In this document: positions 39,401 to 50,215 of the stretch, one piece after another
Position numbering within the stretch: the stretch's first letter is position 1
Layout: each line of letters opens with the position of its first letter
Assembly (NCBI GenBank): GCA_016125255.1
Contig: WGMD01000022.1
Location: 123,372-187,371 of the forward strand
Direction: 5' to 3'
Length of the DNA: 64,000 nt
Source of the DNA: Planctomycetota bacterium
Lineage (GTDB): Bacteria; Planctomycetota; Phycisphaerae; Phycisphaerales; Zrk34
Program-made: the position numbers and the translations under genes
The notes under the pieces: model-generated
Databases searched by the model: none
The model's input: the letters and a program-made list of their open reading frames with translations, nothing else
What the model was told of the DNA's origin: nothing

Positions 39401-39568
39401 GCTGATCTTCACATTGTTTGCCGACGCTTCCCAGTTCGCCGATAGCGATGTACCCGCAAAATTGTCGCGCAACAATTCATCCGCTCGGGCGGCTCGCAAC
39501 ATCACCGATCCCGCAAACATCAGCAACACCGTCGCCACCCAATTCATTCGAATCCGTAATTCTTTCAT
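36440..39568 (-). CDS. Glycoside hydrolase family 2-type enzyme (cassette 2)
   Basis: The 1042-residue exported enzyme has a signal peptide (about residues 1-29), an N-terminal DUF1080/LamG-like domain (about 40-215), a GH2 sugar-binding domain, an immunoglobulin-like domain and a TIM barrel (LRGANMMGNLMRDVMRN onward). The candidate acid/base is in SYLNEPDF (Glu about 709), and the nucleophile in GEFGAEGLD (Glu about 796). The sequence is closer to beta-mannosidase or exo-glucosaminidase-type GH2 than to LacZ, but the substrate is unknown. The start forms a TAATG overlap with the upstream gene, so translation is coupled. Confidence 0.85.
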   Translation of the reverse strand: MKELRIRMNWVATVLLMFAGSVMLRAARADELLRDNFAGTSLSANWEASANNVKISDGRMVFTNGPRSFVRSVKTDWAKQSFRAEITVTVDGDANGCGYFGMGEGQTGGDPYRNPNAVPAAYVLCGPSGFAEGPLDLRVNGATKWTLQPGPGSGTHRLRLTWDAHTHSMFVEVNRNWQGGEFKRDDLLVAQSVSANFTSDNAHLFFGGAGGAAFSDLVVTTVSPTDIEGFSADFFAEMAKQKLEAVPGMEGNSSPKLPDIALPWDAQLDAGFKGADKIDTQAELDAELQRMRERYTPFMTELAPALPATRRRMMLEKFDYHLVSAGDKPVDRAWEQVTIPHYTGPIDKAEAHYKTAFELDSDMLAQDALFLHFQAVDYIAEVYVNGQPVGRHEGLFGAFEYDIKPFVHAGANELLVKVYNDAVMMGDFFNTGAGRPFGKKLAACGGPGWDNPQMGWHMCPPGFGIWQKCWIESRSAPSIRDIFVRPMPQENQAEVWVETSGDTKGLVLSYSLYGQNFNATIAQDKPADATPSADEPNVTRWKFVVSVPAEQMRWWSLDEPWLYQLQVQLKREGKLIDAGKRSFGMRTFVQSADSTPKGRFYLNGKEIKLRGANMMGNLMRDVMRNDMNQLRDDILLAKIANMTFWRMTQQPCQEEVYDYFDKLGLLAQSDMPAFNGYRYDCVDTAHEQFAEMMRLVRGHPCNAVISYLNEPDFNKPVMLDRAGHTQLFRDFDAMAVQLNPDQVTKWVDGDYVSLSPRFSDIHDYSYWYGNGIRGIYFGGWHATRADWMCGCGEFGAEGLDSIALMNKYYPKEWLETKPDGTWTPSRIPRCQTPGTGMKWQSLTTRTMEDWVHSSREHQMWGTRLMTESLRRMPKMNSFAVHLLIDAWPAGWLKSIMDCDRQAKPAFFAYRDALTPLAVNLQPEQLYYFGGDMVRIRAWVLNDTTEVPPDAVLRYQLERDGEIIQTGHAPANITASDPTFQGNLEFAAPDADNRQSLTVRLALFDQGGNLLHDTSVDLDLFPASDKGKKLDHPGGPAQRLISQ

Positions 39569-42500
39569 TATTTGATTTCCTCGGTGTTGCCTGCCACCCA
39601 GACCGTCAGATCAAAATGCGCGACGCCGCCGGTCAGAGTCACGCTCATTCTCGATTCCCCGGCCGGCAACACGGCCGGGCGAGCCAGCGACAGATCAGTG
39701 ACTTTCTTGCGGAAGTTGTCCGCGAGATAGACCGTGTCGCCTTTGCAGATGATGAACTGATCTTTCTCGATCTTCTGGTTCAACATGATTTGTCCGCCGT
39801 CCGGGAGAGTGATCACAACTCCGTCAGCCGCTTCGGGCACGCGAAGGGCGAATTGCAGCGGCTGGGCCTGTTGATCGTTGAAGATCGCCACCGGTTGGGA
39901 TGCCTGACCGGCCATGCGCACTTCTCGGATCGGCGTCAGCCTGAAGCGGTGATCGTCGATTTGCTCGAGGTGGAATTTATATTTTGGATCACGCAGTCGT
40001 TCTTTCTGATCCTCGGTGAACACGCCGGCGGCGCGGGCGGCCTCCCATGCGTGAAACGCCTTGAAGATCGCGTCGCGTTCGCCGGTGTGATCGAGGCCGC
40101 CCTGGCTGACATCCAGCGCGTACGTCGCATTCCATCCGACGGATTTCGCTTCAAGGTTCTCCGCATCGTACAGCGACAAGCCGCTGTACCAGCCCTGCCT
40201 GCCGAAGGTGCCGGGGAAATAGCTGTTGGTGAAAGCGTTGCCGATGTCTTTGCCTTCAATGCCGCGCCGGCCGGAGGCGATGTCGAACATATGGCCGCCC
40301 CCGCCGATATTGCACGACGCGAGGTAGGCCCATGAACCGGCGAAGACGTTGGACGTCGTCGTGATGGTCGGCCATTTGCCCGTGCGCTGATGGTAAGTTT
40401 CGTACAGTCGGCGGCAGAAGACGCGGAACGCATAGTAGCCGTGGTTCTGATAGGTCATGCTTTCGAAGCCGTCGAATCCGATGTTATCCATGCCGTTGCG
40501 CGCCATCAGATCGGCGTAGTACTCGGCATAATCCATCAGCAATTTCATGTCGGGCACGAAGCCGTTGTAGCAATTCTGCATGAGCTTCACGACTTCGTCG
40601 CCCGCCTTATGTTCGACGGCCTTCGACGCATGGCCGCGTTTGACGCCTTGGAGCGTCCACGGCGCCGAATCGCTGATGCCCGTATACGTGAGCATTTCGC
40701 CGCCGATCCGCAGGTAGTTGCCGTTGGGGCTCGGCCAGGTTCCGGTTTCCGCCAGGAACGACGGATCGGTCACGATGATGGTCGTATCGTCGGCGGAGAT
40801 GTCCCTGGCGAGTTTCGTGCGGCAAACAGTTTGCAGATGTTCGCTCGGCGTCGGCGTCACGTCATGCGAAATACCGCCCTGAAGAAACACGGTCAACGTA
40901 TGCAAGCCGCCGTAGGTGATGCCGCGCTTGTTCGCTTCGGCCATGAATTGTTGGCCGGGCATCGTTGGGCCGCTGGACATGCCTGCGCCGTTGCCGACCC
41001 AGTTGTTTCCGAGACTCGGGTACCATCCGCCGGTTTCGCGCGAAATGTTTTTGATGCCCATCGCCGCGGCGTACTCGATCGCCTTGTCGTACGGACCGCT
41101 CCAGTTCAACGTGGGCTGAACGGCGGATGGATCGCGCACCCATTTGCCATCGAGATTGGTGATATACGGCAATCCTTCGGCGCGGATGATCTTCTCAATA
41201 GTCGACAAACCCTGGTCATCCGGACATGCGTACAGCGCCACGCCGGAGCCCATGAAGTCCACGCCTTCGATCGGATCGCTGACCATGTGGCGCGGCCCGA
41301 AGGCGGTGAACCCCGGCAACAGCGAGTAGTGATGAACGTATGACTTTCGCCGATCACGGGCGTGATACGTCACGGTCGACCCGAACTGCGGATTCAATTT
41401 CGCGCCGCTGCCGGCGATCCATTGAAAATACTCCTCCGGATGCGAGAAGAACGCCGTGTCGCTCACGCCGTCGCCGCCGATGTTGAACCACTGGCCTTCC
41501 TCGTACTTTCGCGGCAGCGGATATTTGTCGGGGTCGGGCGAATGGATGTAGTAGCCCATGCTGAAACAGTCGCCGTCCTCGACGGGTCCGGCGATCGTAT
41601 TGTCGTCCAGGCCGTACATCCCGATGGCCCAGTCGGCGTCGCGCACGACGCCGATGATATCGCCGATTTTGCCGGCGATTTTCGTATTGAGGGGGCCCCA
41701 GACGATGTTGTCGACGTCGCCGCGCGGCGTGAGCGAGATCAGTTGCAACCGTACATAGGTCTCTTTCGCCTCGGCCTTGACCACGGCCGTCGCGCCATTG
41801 GCATACTTCAACTCGATGACGTGCTTGTCGGCATCGAAGCGGGCGGATGTCGGTGCGAGCAGTTTGTCATTGGGCTGCCCGCTTTCGTGCAGACTCATCA
41901 CCGGCGACGGATGCAGGCCGGGGCAATACTGTTTGCCGGTTTGCCGGGCCGTGATCGAAAGGAGGAAACCCTTGTCATCGAATCCGAATGTGGCGTACTG
42001 GGTCGCAAGCGTGTGTGTTGCCGCGGGCGGTTCGGGGCCGATCGGAACGGCCGGGCGATGCGGCGGCGCCGGGTTGCCCACAAAGTCGCGGGCGGGATCA
42101 AACTGACCGGGCGGAAATGTCGCATACCGCACTTCCGCAATACATCCACTGAACGACTCATTGTTCGGCGAGGTCGCGCCGATGGAAAAATTCGCATCGC
42201 CGCCGCCCAGATTCCGCAGGTCGCAGACGCGCCTGCCGTTCAACCAGCCGCTCACTGCACCCTGTGATTTGACGATGGCCAGATGCGTCCATTCGTTCGT
42301 GTAGACGTCGCCGAGGGTCACGACGCCGACGCCACCGACGAGCACCGTCCATTGATTGTCATGCTGAGCGATGAGAAACCCGCGCGCCCCATTGCCGTTG
42401 GCGACGACCGTGTGCCAGCCGGGATCATTCTCCTTTGATGCGTTCACCCAGACTTCGACGACGAAGTTGTCGCCGCTCACGAGATTCTTGGCAACGCTGT

Positions 42501-42750
42501 AGCACTGGTCGGGATTGTCGAACCTGACCGAGGTGTCGGAGATCTGCCGACGGCTCGTCGGCGCATCGGTGATGATTTGCGGCGATCCCTGTCTCTGAAG
42601 GTCCGGCGCGTTACCCGCCTGATCATGGAGAACCTGCGGCGAGACAGCATCACCATTGCCCTTGAGGACGTAGTGGGCCTGCTCCTGCAACTGTGCAAAA
42701 GCGCGGCTTGCGACGATGATCACGAAAATCGCGGTCCACATTCGATTCAT
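39568..42750 (-). CDS. Large secreted LamG protein, possible TIM-barrel glycosidase (cassette 2)
   Basis: The 1060-residue protein has a signal peptide (about residues 1-19), a LamG/concanavalin-like domain (about 60-215) and a long remainder I cannot assign to a named family. The remainder carries aromatic-rich, barrel-like stretches such as GMDNIGFDGFESMTYQNHG and an internal SYTG-type beta segment. Its placement between a pseudopilin and a GH2 enzyme suggests glycan cleavage. A catalytic family would need a profile search. The stop overlaps the GH2 start (TAATG). Confidence 0.72.
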   Translation of the reverse strand: MNRMWTAIFVIIVASRAFAQLQEQAHYVLKGNGDAVSPQVLHDQAGNAPDLQRQGSPQIITDAPTSRRQISDTSVRFDNPDQCYSVAKNLVSGDNFVVEVWVNASKENDPGWHTVVANGNGARGFLIAQHDNQWTVLVGGVGVVTLGDVYTNEWTHLAIVKSQGAVSGWLNGRRVCDLRNLGGGDANFSIGATSPNNESFSGCIAEVRYATFPPGQFDPARDFVGNPAPPHRPAVPIGPEPPAATHTLATQYATFGFDDKGFLLSITARQTGKQYCPGLHPSPVMSLHESGQPNDKLLAPTSARFDADKHVIELKYANGATAVVKAEAKETYVRLQLISLTPRGDVDNIVWGPLNTKIAGKIGDIIGVVRDADWAIGMYGLDDNTIAGPVEDGDCFSMGYYIHSPDPDKYPLPRKYEEGQWFNIGGDGVSDTAFFSHPEEYFQWIAGSGAKLNPQFGSTVTYHARDRRKSYVHHYSLLPGFTAFGPRHMVSDPIEGVDFMGSGVALYACPDDQGLSTIEKIIRAEGLPYITNLDGKWVRDPSAVQPTLNWSGPYDKAIEYAAAMGIKNISRETGGWYPSLGNNWVGNGAGMSSGPTMPGQQFMAEANKRGITYGGLHTLTVFLQGGISHDVTPTPSEHLQTVCRTKLARDISADDTTIIVTDPSFLAETGTWPSPNGNYLRIGGEMLTYTGISDSAPWTLQGVKRGHASKAVEHKAGDEVVKLMQNCYNGFVPDMKLLMDYAEYYADLMARNGMDNIGFDGFESMTYQNHGYYAFRVFCRRLYETYHQRTGKWPTITTTSNVFAGSWAYLASCNIGGGGHMFDIASGRRGIEGKDIGNAFTNSYFPGTFGRQGWYSGLSLYDAENLEAKSVGWNATYALDVSQGGLDHTGERDAIFKAFHAWEAARAAGVFTEDQKERLRDPKYKFHLEQIDDHRFRLTPIREVRMAGQASQPVAIFNDQQAQPLQFALRVPEAADGVVITLPDGGQIMLNQKIEKDQFIICKGDTVYLADNFRKKVTDLSLARPAVLPAGESRMSVTLTGGVAHFDLTVWVAGNTEEIK

Positions 42751-42906
42751 GCTGTTTCCCTTTGGTTCAAAATCGATCGATTCGACGCGGCGTTCGTTGT
42801 CGTCGTCGACAATCCTGAGCGCGAACGCGCGGCGGGGGTCCGTGGGGTGGTATTTGGACGTCGTTCGGGAGGGCGATGCGAGGCAGGTAGGGATGAGTCG
42901 GATAGT

Positions 42907-43764
42907 TTACCAGTAGATGCAGCCTTCGAGGCCGTTGATACCGGTGCCGAAGCCGGCGTTCCAACCATCGTGAAGCTTCCACTTGGCGCCAAACGGGTAG
43001 GGCAATGTTTGATCGAAGATGTCGGAGAAATCTCCCCATCGAGCAGACCCGTCGTACATGGACGAAGCGGTGCCGGTCCATTGGTTGGCGCCGTCGCGGT
43101 GCGGATAGCAGTAGGCCGCCCAGTAGGTGCTTTCGGGCCAGGGTCTGGTCGCGTAGCCCGAATAGGAAAACGATTGGTAGCAGCCGGGGTATGCAAACGA
43201 GATGTAGCTGCTGCCGTCGTTGGTGTAGGTGTTCTGCGAATCGGTGGAGATGGCCATGTTGGCGGGGTTGACGGCCTGGCCGATGCGCTTGGGTCGATTG
43301 GAAGGGAAGGCGGAGGGCATGTTCATATATCGGCCGCCGGCGGATGCCGCGTCAGCGAACTCCCACATGCCAATGAGCGAGTAGGACACAAACCGCATGG
43401 TCGCCGTGCCGTTCCATCCGATCTGCGAGTCGCCATAGCTGACGCGCGCGTGCGAAGGACAGTAGTAGACCTGCGGCTTGCCGCTGACGAGGTCCGAAAG
43501 AATTGATCGGCCGTCGGCGAGGATGGAGTTGTTGTAGGAGTACGCGGCGTGCGGGACCCACGATCGAAAGACCGGCATGGCGCCGGCGTTGTCGGAAGCG
43601 AAGTCGAGAGCGCCAAGCGCGATCTGCCGCTGATTGCTGAGGCAGACGACCCGCCTTGTCGCCGCGCGCGCCTGACCCATCGCCGGCAGCAGAATCGCCA
43701 CCAACAGCGCGATGATCGTGATCACCACGAGCAGTTCGATGAGCGTAAAGGCGTTTTTACGCAT
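42907..43764 (-). CDS. Pseudopilin-like protein, cassette 2
   Basis: The 285-residue protein starts [27 protein letters not shown], a prepilin leader with the expected cut before Phe6, followed by a typical helix and a planctomycete-type globular domain ([26 protein letters not shown]). It is the counterpart of the cassette 1 pseudopilin at 30472-31266. It lies 109 bp after the PEP-CTERM gene and 156 bp before the LamG gene on the same strand. A 12-bp palindrome AATCGATCGATT (42771-42782) sits in the downstream gap. Confidence 0.85.
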   Translation of the reverse strand: MRKNAFTLIELLVVITIIALLVAILLPAMGQARAATRRVVCLSNQRQIALGALDFASDNAGAMPVFRSWVPHAAYSYNNSILADGRSILSDLVSGKPQVYYCPSHARVSYGDSQIGWNGTATMRFVSYSLIGMWEFADAASAGGRYMNMPSAFPSNRPKRIGQAVNPANMAISTDSQNTYTNDGSSYISFAYPGCYQSFSYSGYATRPWPESTYWAAYCYPHRDGANQWTGTASSMYDGSARWGDFSDIFDQTLPYPFGAKWKLHDGWNAGFGTGINGLEGCIYW

Positions 43765-43873
43765 GGCTGAAACCCATCCGACCTCACGGCGGGTCGGGAT
43801 ACGTCGGGCCGTCTGGGCCCGGTCAAGCGGTCGTGCGGATTCGGCCGCATCACCGCGTGCAGGCGATCCATGA

Positions 43874-44530
43874 TCAATCGCGGCGCTTGCGGCGCATCGC
43901 GGCGAACGAAAGCAGGCCCAATCCGGCCGGCAGCGCGCCGGGGGTCGGCACAGTGATAATCTGCTCGTAGCCGATGCCGTCGTAATAGGTGCGCTCGCCG
44001 GTGGGCGCGGAGTCGGTCATATGGGCGATGAAGACGCTCAGCGTGCCGCCGGTGACGGTCGCGGTTCCGATTTTGACGCGCCAACCGTCGAAGCTCGTAT
44101 CGTCGAAGAGTTTCGTCGCATCGGGACTCGCAGAGGAATACTGGACGAGTCCGGAATTGGTCAGGCCGGCCCTGATCTGCCAAAGTGTTGACGAGGTGTT
44201 CGGTGTACCGAAGTAGACGTACACATCGTAGTTGCCGTTGATCAGCCCGGTCACGGTCGTACGGAGCTGCGGGGCATTTTCGCCTTCCGGGAGCGTTTCC
44301 CAGACGTCGCCCTCACCGAACATGCCGGCGCTGGCGGTGCGATTGAACCAGAGATTGTCATTGGTGGCGTTGGTGGCGCCGACCCAGTCGGTCGTGCTGC
44401 CGTTGGAGTCGCGGACGGTGTTGCCGCCGGCGCCGCTGTTGGCATCGACATAGATGATGGCGGCATGGGCCGAAGCAGACATGGCGATGATCAGACACAT
44501 CGCAACGGCCGTAAAAATGAACTTTTTCAT
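43874..44530 (-). CDS. PEP-CTERM protein, cassette 2
   Basis: The 218-residue exported protein has a signal peptide ([23 protein letters not shown]), a beta-rich middle and the sorting tail [25 protein letters not shown]. The tail is a PEP-CTERM-type signal with Thr in the variable position, as in cassette 1. AAGGATCACGTT precedes the ATG at 44530; an ATG eight codons upstream is less likely. It follows FecR after a 124-bp gap that contains a strong hairpin. Confidence 0.83.
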   Translation of the reverse strand: MKKFIFTAVAMCLIIAMSASAHAAIIYVDANSGAGGNTVRDSNGSTTDWVGATNATNDNLWFNRTASAGMFGEGDVWETLPEGENAPQLRTTVTGLINGNYDVYVYFGTPNTSSTLWQIRAGLTNSGLVQYSSASPDATKLFDDTSFDGWRVKIGTATVTGGTLSVFIAHMTDSAPTGERTYYDGIGYEQIITVPTPGALPAGLGLLSFAAMRRKRRD

Positions 44531-44600
44531 AACGTGATCCTTTTCGTGAAACATCCGCTCAATTCCTCCCGTCGCGGACCATCCACGACGGCTTATAGCC

Positions 44601-44633
44601 GCCTGACGGCGTTGCTAGCTTGCGTCGTCAGGC
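44601..44633 (-). promoter_or_regulatory. Hairpin in the FecR to PEP-CTERM gap of cassette 2
   Basis: GCCTGACG (44601-44608) pairs with CGTCAGGC (44626-44633), and wobble pairs extend the stem inward to about eleven. No T-run follows, so it is more likely an mRNA-processing or attenuation structure than a terminator. It could let the anchored protein be expressed differently from the sigma/FecR pair. Confidence 0.45.
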
Positions 44634-44654
44634 AACAGGTGTTGCTTGTGTGAA

Positions 44655-46070
44655 TCAAGGCTCGATCGCGCGATTCTCGGGTCGGTTCAGGTCGTCAATG
44701 CGTCGGTAGGCGACGCCGATGTATTGGCTTCGGACGGCGGCGGGCTCGCCGCGCACGTGGACATCGAATCGGGTTGCCGCCGCATCGGTGGTCCCGATCG
44801 GCACGACGCTGACCCCCTCGGGAAACGGCGACGCGTCGATGGCCGATCGGCGGCTTCGTGGCTTTACCGCCGGTCCGTTCAGATCGGCGCGCACGGCCCA
44901 TAGTTCATGGTTAACCGAGGCGGTAACGATGTAGACTTCATAGCGTCCTGGCGAGAGGCCCAAAACGCTGGTAATCAGTTCGGGGGCTTTGACGTTGTCA
45001 TCGTGAATCAATTCAAAGTCAAAACCCTCGGCGCCGGCACGCTCGGCGAAGTCGGGCCAGAAGGTCGAGACGGATCGCCGGCGCCACAGGCCGTCGTTGG
45101 CGTCGAGACTGGTCGAGGACCAGGGGCGGGTCGGATCATCGGCGCGAACGGTATTGCCCGGGAAGCCGTTGATGTCGAACGGCTGCGCTTGAACGAAAGT
45201 CAACGTGCGGTCGACCAGCGACATGGAAAATTGAATCGACTGATCCAGCGCCAGCGGCCGATCGGGAGAAACACGAATTGTGGAGCCGGCGATCATGTCC
45301 ATCGATTCGCCGTCGTCCCGGCGGCTCACGCGGACGCTGCCTTCCATGACACGGATACAGCTGGGTTCGCCGGTTACCGCGCGGACCATGTATCGCGTCC
45401 CCAGATCGACCACGCGGGCGCCGTCGGGAAGATCGACGGTGAACCCGTGCGCCTTCTCGGGGACATAGGCCTCGAGCGTGCCTGCGATGAGCTTGCCGTG
45501 ATTTTCACCGGTCAATTCAAAATGGCAGGGACCGCTCAATTCCACCACGGCGTCGGAAGCGAACAGGATCTGCGCTTTGCCCGACGCGAGTCGGATCGGA
45601 CCCGATGGCAACGCGCTGCCGAGTTGCGGCGTCTCGCCGTCGAACTTCGCGTCCTGGGTATCGGTCAGCGTCGCAACGCCCGGCATCATGTAAGCATCCG
45701 GTTTGGCTATCCGATGATCCGTGGGCGACGGGCGCGCCACAAAATAAAATGCAATCGAGACGGCCGCGATCGCCAGAGCCGCGGCAAATGCGTAGACCTG
45801 AGGCGTAAGCCACACGCGATAAACCTTTGCGAGCGTCGCGTGAGGGATGCGCTGCTCATTTTGCTCCGCAGCCTGCGCCGCCGGCTGACAATTCGCCCAT
45901 CGACGCAGGATCACCGCCTCGGTCATCCACTGGCCATACATCCGGCGCGCCTCGGCCGAATCACGCAGGATCGATTCGAGACCTGTTTGCTCATCGTCCG
46001 ACAATCGCCCGTGAAATCCGCGCATCAACAGGCCGTCAAACTGATCACGATCGAATGCGGGCCAATTCAT
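44655..46070 (-). CDS. FecR-type transmembrane regulator, cassette 2
   Basis: The 471-residue protein has a short helical N-terminal anti-sigma-like region (about residues 5-60), similar in pattern to the cassette 1 FecR, one membrane helix (about 90-112) and a FecR domain (PDGARVVDLGTRYMVRAVTGE, about 190-260). The C-terminal region shows no LamG signature but is beta-rich. The start at 46070 overlaps the sigma stop as ATGA, so translation is coupled. No TonB-dependent receptor is near. Confidence 0.86.
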   Translation of the reverse strand: MNWPAFDRDQFDGLLMRGFHGRLSDDEQTGLESILRDSAEARRMYGQWMTEAVILRRWANCQPAAQAAEQNEQRIPHATLAKVYRVWLTPQVYAFAAALAIAAVSIAFYFVARPSPTDHRIAKPDAYMMPGVATLTDTQDAKFDGETPQLGSALPSGPIRLASGKAQILFASDAVVELSGPCHFELTGENHGKLIAGTLEAYVPEKAHGFTVDLPDGARVVDLGTRYMVRAVTGEPSCIRVMEGSVRVSRRDDGESMDMIAGSTIRVSPDRPLALDQSIQFSMSLVDRTLTFVQAQPFDINGFPGNTVRADDPTRPWSSTSLDANDGLWRRRSVSTFWPDFAERAGAEGFDFELIHDDNVKAPELITSVLGLSPGRYEVYIVTASVNHELWAVRADLNGPAVKPRSRRSAIDASPFPEGVSVVPIGTTDAAATRFDVHVRGEPAAVRSQYIGVAYRRIDDLNRPENRAIEP

Positions 46071-46618
46071 GCCGTATCCCCCTGACAAATGCGCTTCTGG
46101 ATACAGTCATGAAGAAAACGGCGGGTTCGGGAAAGGATCTTGTAAAGCTGATCAACCGGGCGACCGCTGTCCCGGGCGACCTGGTTGACCGCCGCGCCAT
46201 CCGTGTAGACACGCCGCAGCAGATCACGATTCGAATCAGAGACCGATTTGAGGCATTCCTCCAAGGCGTATGCCCGCCGATCAAATTGCTCGGCCTCCAC
46301 GGCCAGATCGTCGGCAAGCAGCTTGATCACCTCCGACGCATACTGCGCCCGGGATCGCTTCTTGCTGGAGAAGTGGGCCATGACCTGATAGCGCGCGAGC
46401 GTTCGGGCCCATGCACCGAAGTCCGTGCCCGGCTCGTACTTGCCGAATTCCCGCCAAAGCTGAAGCTTGACAATCTGGTCCAGGTCATCCGCGTCCGCGA
46501 AGTTCCCGACCAGCCCGAGAATGTAGGCGTAAAGTCCCCGCTCGCAACCGTTAAGCAGCATCACAAACTGCTCCGTGCGATCCGAGGAATCATCTGAATA
46601 TTCAGCCGTGTTGTTCAT
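46067..46618 (-). CDS. ECF sigma factor, cassette 2
   Basis: The 183-residue sigma-70 family protein has region 2 in ADDLDQIVKLQLWREFGKYEPGTDFGAWARTLARYQ and region 4 in AVNQVARDSGRPVDQLYKIL. It is the same type as the cassette 1 sigma factor but clearly diverged. Its stop overlaps the FecR start by four bases (ATGA). It heads the cassette; the 308-bp gap upstream to tRNA-Thr shows no reliable ECF promoter motif. Confidence 0.86.
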   Translation of the reverse strand: MNNTAEYSDDSSDRTEQFVMLLNGCERGLYAYILGLVGNFADADDLDQIVKLQLWREFGKYEPGTDFGAWARTLARYQVMAHFSSKKRSRAQYASEVIKLLADDLAVEAEQFDRRAYALEECLKSVSDSNRDLLRRVYTDGAAVNQVARDSGRPVDQLYKILSRTRRFLHDCIQKRICQGDTA

Positions 46619-46926
46619 CGTCCGTATACAAGAGCGCCGGAACGACGATTCCTGACATCTGGCGAATGTTTTTTTCGATCAGCACGCCGCTGCTGTGCCC
46701 GGCGTATCCGCCGCCTTGATTTCCGGGCGCAATCGAATCGTCCGACCGATCATATCATCGACAGCGCCTGGGCTTACGACGTGATGTGATGCCCTCTGCG
46801 CACTTATCGCGAGTCCAGCCACCTTGACGCAGTGTGCCAGGCGCCGGGCGTGATGAACTCGTCCGCTTTGAAGGATTCCTTGTTTCAATGCGACATGATA
46901 CGGCGTGACGCATCTCGATCCCAAAA
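46619..46926. other. Gap upstream of cassette 2 sigma factor
   Basis: This 308-bp gap should hold the cassette 2 promoter. A minus-strand ORF at 46679-46924 (81 codons) has no domain, weak ribosome site and poor codon character, so I do not call it. Nothing else is recognisable. Confidence 0.4.
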
Positions 46927-47000
46927 AGCCACCCGCGGGATTCGAACCCGCGACCTGTGCTTTACGAAAGCACCGCTCTAACCAACTGAGCTAGGGTGGC
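46927..47000 (-). tRNA. tRNA-Thr (anticodon CGT)
   Basis: On the minus strand, acceptor GCCACCC/GGGTGGC, D arm GCTC..GAGC, anticodon stem GTGCT/AGCAC with loop TTCGTAA (CGT at 46966-46964), and T arm GCGGG-TTCGAAT-CCCGC give a complete cloverleaf. The discriminator base is T. It is divergent from the ABC-F gene. Confidence 0.96.
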
Positions 47001-47102
47001 GACAGGGTGATACTTTATGCATCGCCAAGCGGATTGGCAAACGTGACGATCCGCCCCGCTGCGACGCGAAATTCAGCGCCGAGCGTGCTAAACTCCCGCC
47101 CC

Positions 47103-49046
<1,944 letters not shown>

Positions 49047-49059
49047 TCGACTGCCTGCA

Positions 49060-50106
49060 TTACTTACCATCGACGCGGAAGAACCCCAGTTCGTTCTTGC
49101 ACCAATAGCAGATTTTGTCATCGGACCCCGGCGGCGGCATGAACATCTCGCCGCACTTGTCGCATTTGATCATGTGCATCATGCCCCGCGATGTCCGCAC
49201 CGGCCCCGTCGCCACGGGCTGGGGCGCATCGGCCGGCGGCGCGACCGCGACCGGCGGTTCCTCCCGCGGCTCGGCGACGGCCACAGGCGGTTCCTTCGGC
49301 GCCTCCGGCTGCGTTCTGGGCGGCGCGTCGGCGGGCGGATTCGCGACGGCGACCTTGGCGCCGCCCGCCGGCTCGGGCAAAGCCGCATCACCGTGCTTGA
49401 TGTAGTCGGCGATGAAATCGTTGAATTCCGATCGGCCTTCGTCGATGCGCTTGAGCAGCGGCTGATTCTCATCGACGAACTGGGCGAGCATCTTGCGCGC
49501 TTCTTCGCTCGGGTGCGTCTTGGCGTAACGATCCGCCGTGCCGATCACCGCGCGGGCGGCGCCGTACGCCTCGGCGTAGTCGCGCTTGACCTGATTGAGC
49601 TGCGTCGTGAACTGCGGTTTGCTCATCGCCTCCGTCTGCCGCGCCGCCACCGCGTCGAGCCAGCGTTGCTGGGCGATCTGCACTTTCACATCGGCGAACT
49701 CCGCGCCGTTTTTGAGGAACTTGCTCCGATCCCGCGACCAGGCCGTGTTGAACAAAAACGCCAGCCGCTCCAGGCATTCGACCTTGCGCGACGGGTCGAT
49801 CTTGCGGATGATCAACAGTCCCTTCGCCGCATAGTAGTACCCCTGCGGGCAGTCGCGATTGCCCCATTGATACGCCGCATCAGCGAGCATGAGCTTCATC
49901 GGCTTGTCGCGCTCGCGATCGGCCGCCTCGTAGAGATCCTTCGCCAGCGCGATACGTCCCTCGGTGTCCTTGGCGGTCTGCTCGCGGGCGCCCCACTGCT
50001 GGTTGTACCGGGCCTGAAGGTCCGCATCGGGCGCGTCGGCCGCGAATGCGATCAGCGATGCGACGAACAGGAGCGTCAACGTGAGCGTGCGCGTGATCGG
50101 ATTCAT
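49060..50106 (-). CDS. Secreted protein with C-terminal zinc ribbon
   Basis: The 348-residue protein has a signal peptide (about residues 1-22, ending IAFAAD), a helical middle and a Pro/Ala-rich linker (about 230-300). It ends in a CxxC...CxxC zinc ribbon (MIKCDKCGEMF..KICYWCKNELGF). Zinc ribbons usually work inside the cell, so an exported one is notable. No family is recognised. It converges on the ABC-F gene with 13 bp between stops and is divergent from the Gfo/Idh gene. Confidence 0.75.
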   Translation of the reverse strand: MNPITRTLTLTLLFVASLIAFAADAPDADLQARYNQQWGAREQTAKDTEGRIALAKDLYEAADRERDKPMKLMLADAAYQWGNRDCPQGYYYAAKGLLIIRKIDPSRKVECLERLAFLFNTAWSRDRSKFLKNGAEFADVKVQIAQQRWLDAVAARQTEAMSKPQFTTQLNQVKRDYAEAYGAARAVIGTADRYAKTHPSEEARKMLAQFVDENQPLLKRIDEGRSEFNDFIADYIKHGDAALPEPAGGAKVAVANPPADAPPRTQPEAPKEPPVAVAEPREEPPVAVAPPADAPQPVATGPVRTSRGMMHMIKCDKCGEMFMPPPGSDDKICYWCKNELGFFRVDGK

Positions 50107-50215
50107 GAGCGCCCCCTTTCAAAAAAGTGCATGCTCAAAGTATAGCCGCCGCTCGAACTTTCGCCGGAAATATCGTGCGTTTGGCAACCTCCGTCGAATG
50201 TGCTAAAAAACCGCC

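Noticed and set aside
46679..46924. An 81-codon ORF upstream of the cassette 2 sigma factor
   Set aside because: No domain, weak start and atypical amino-acid composition.
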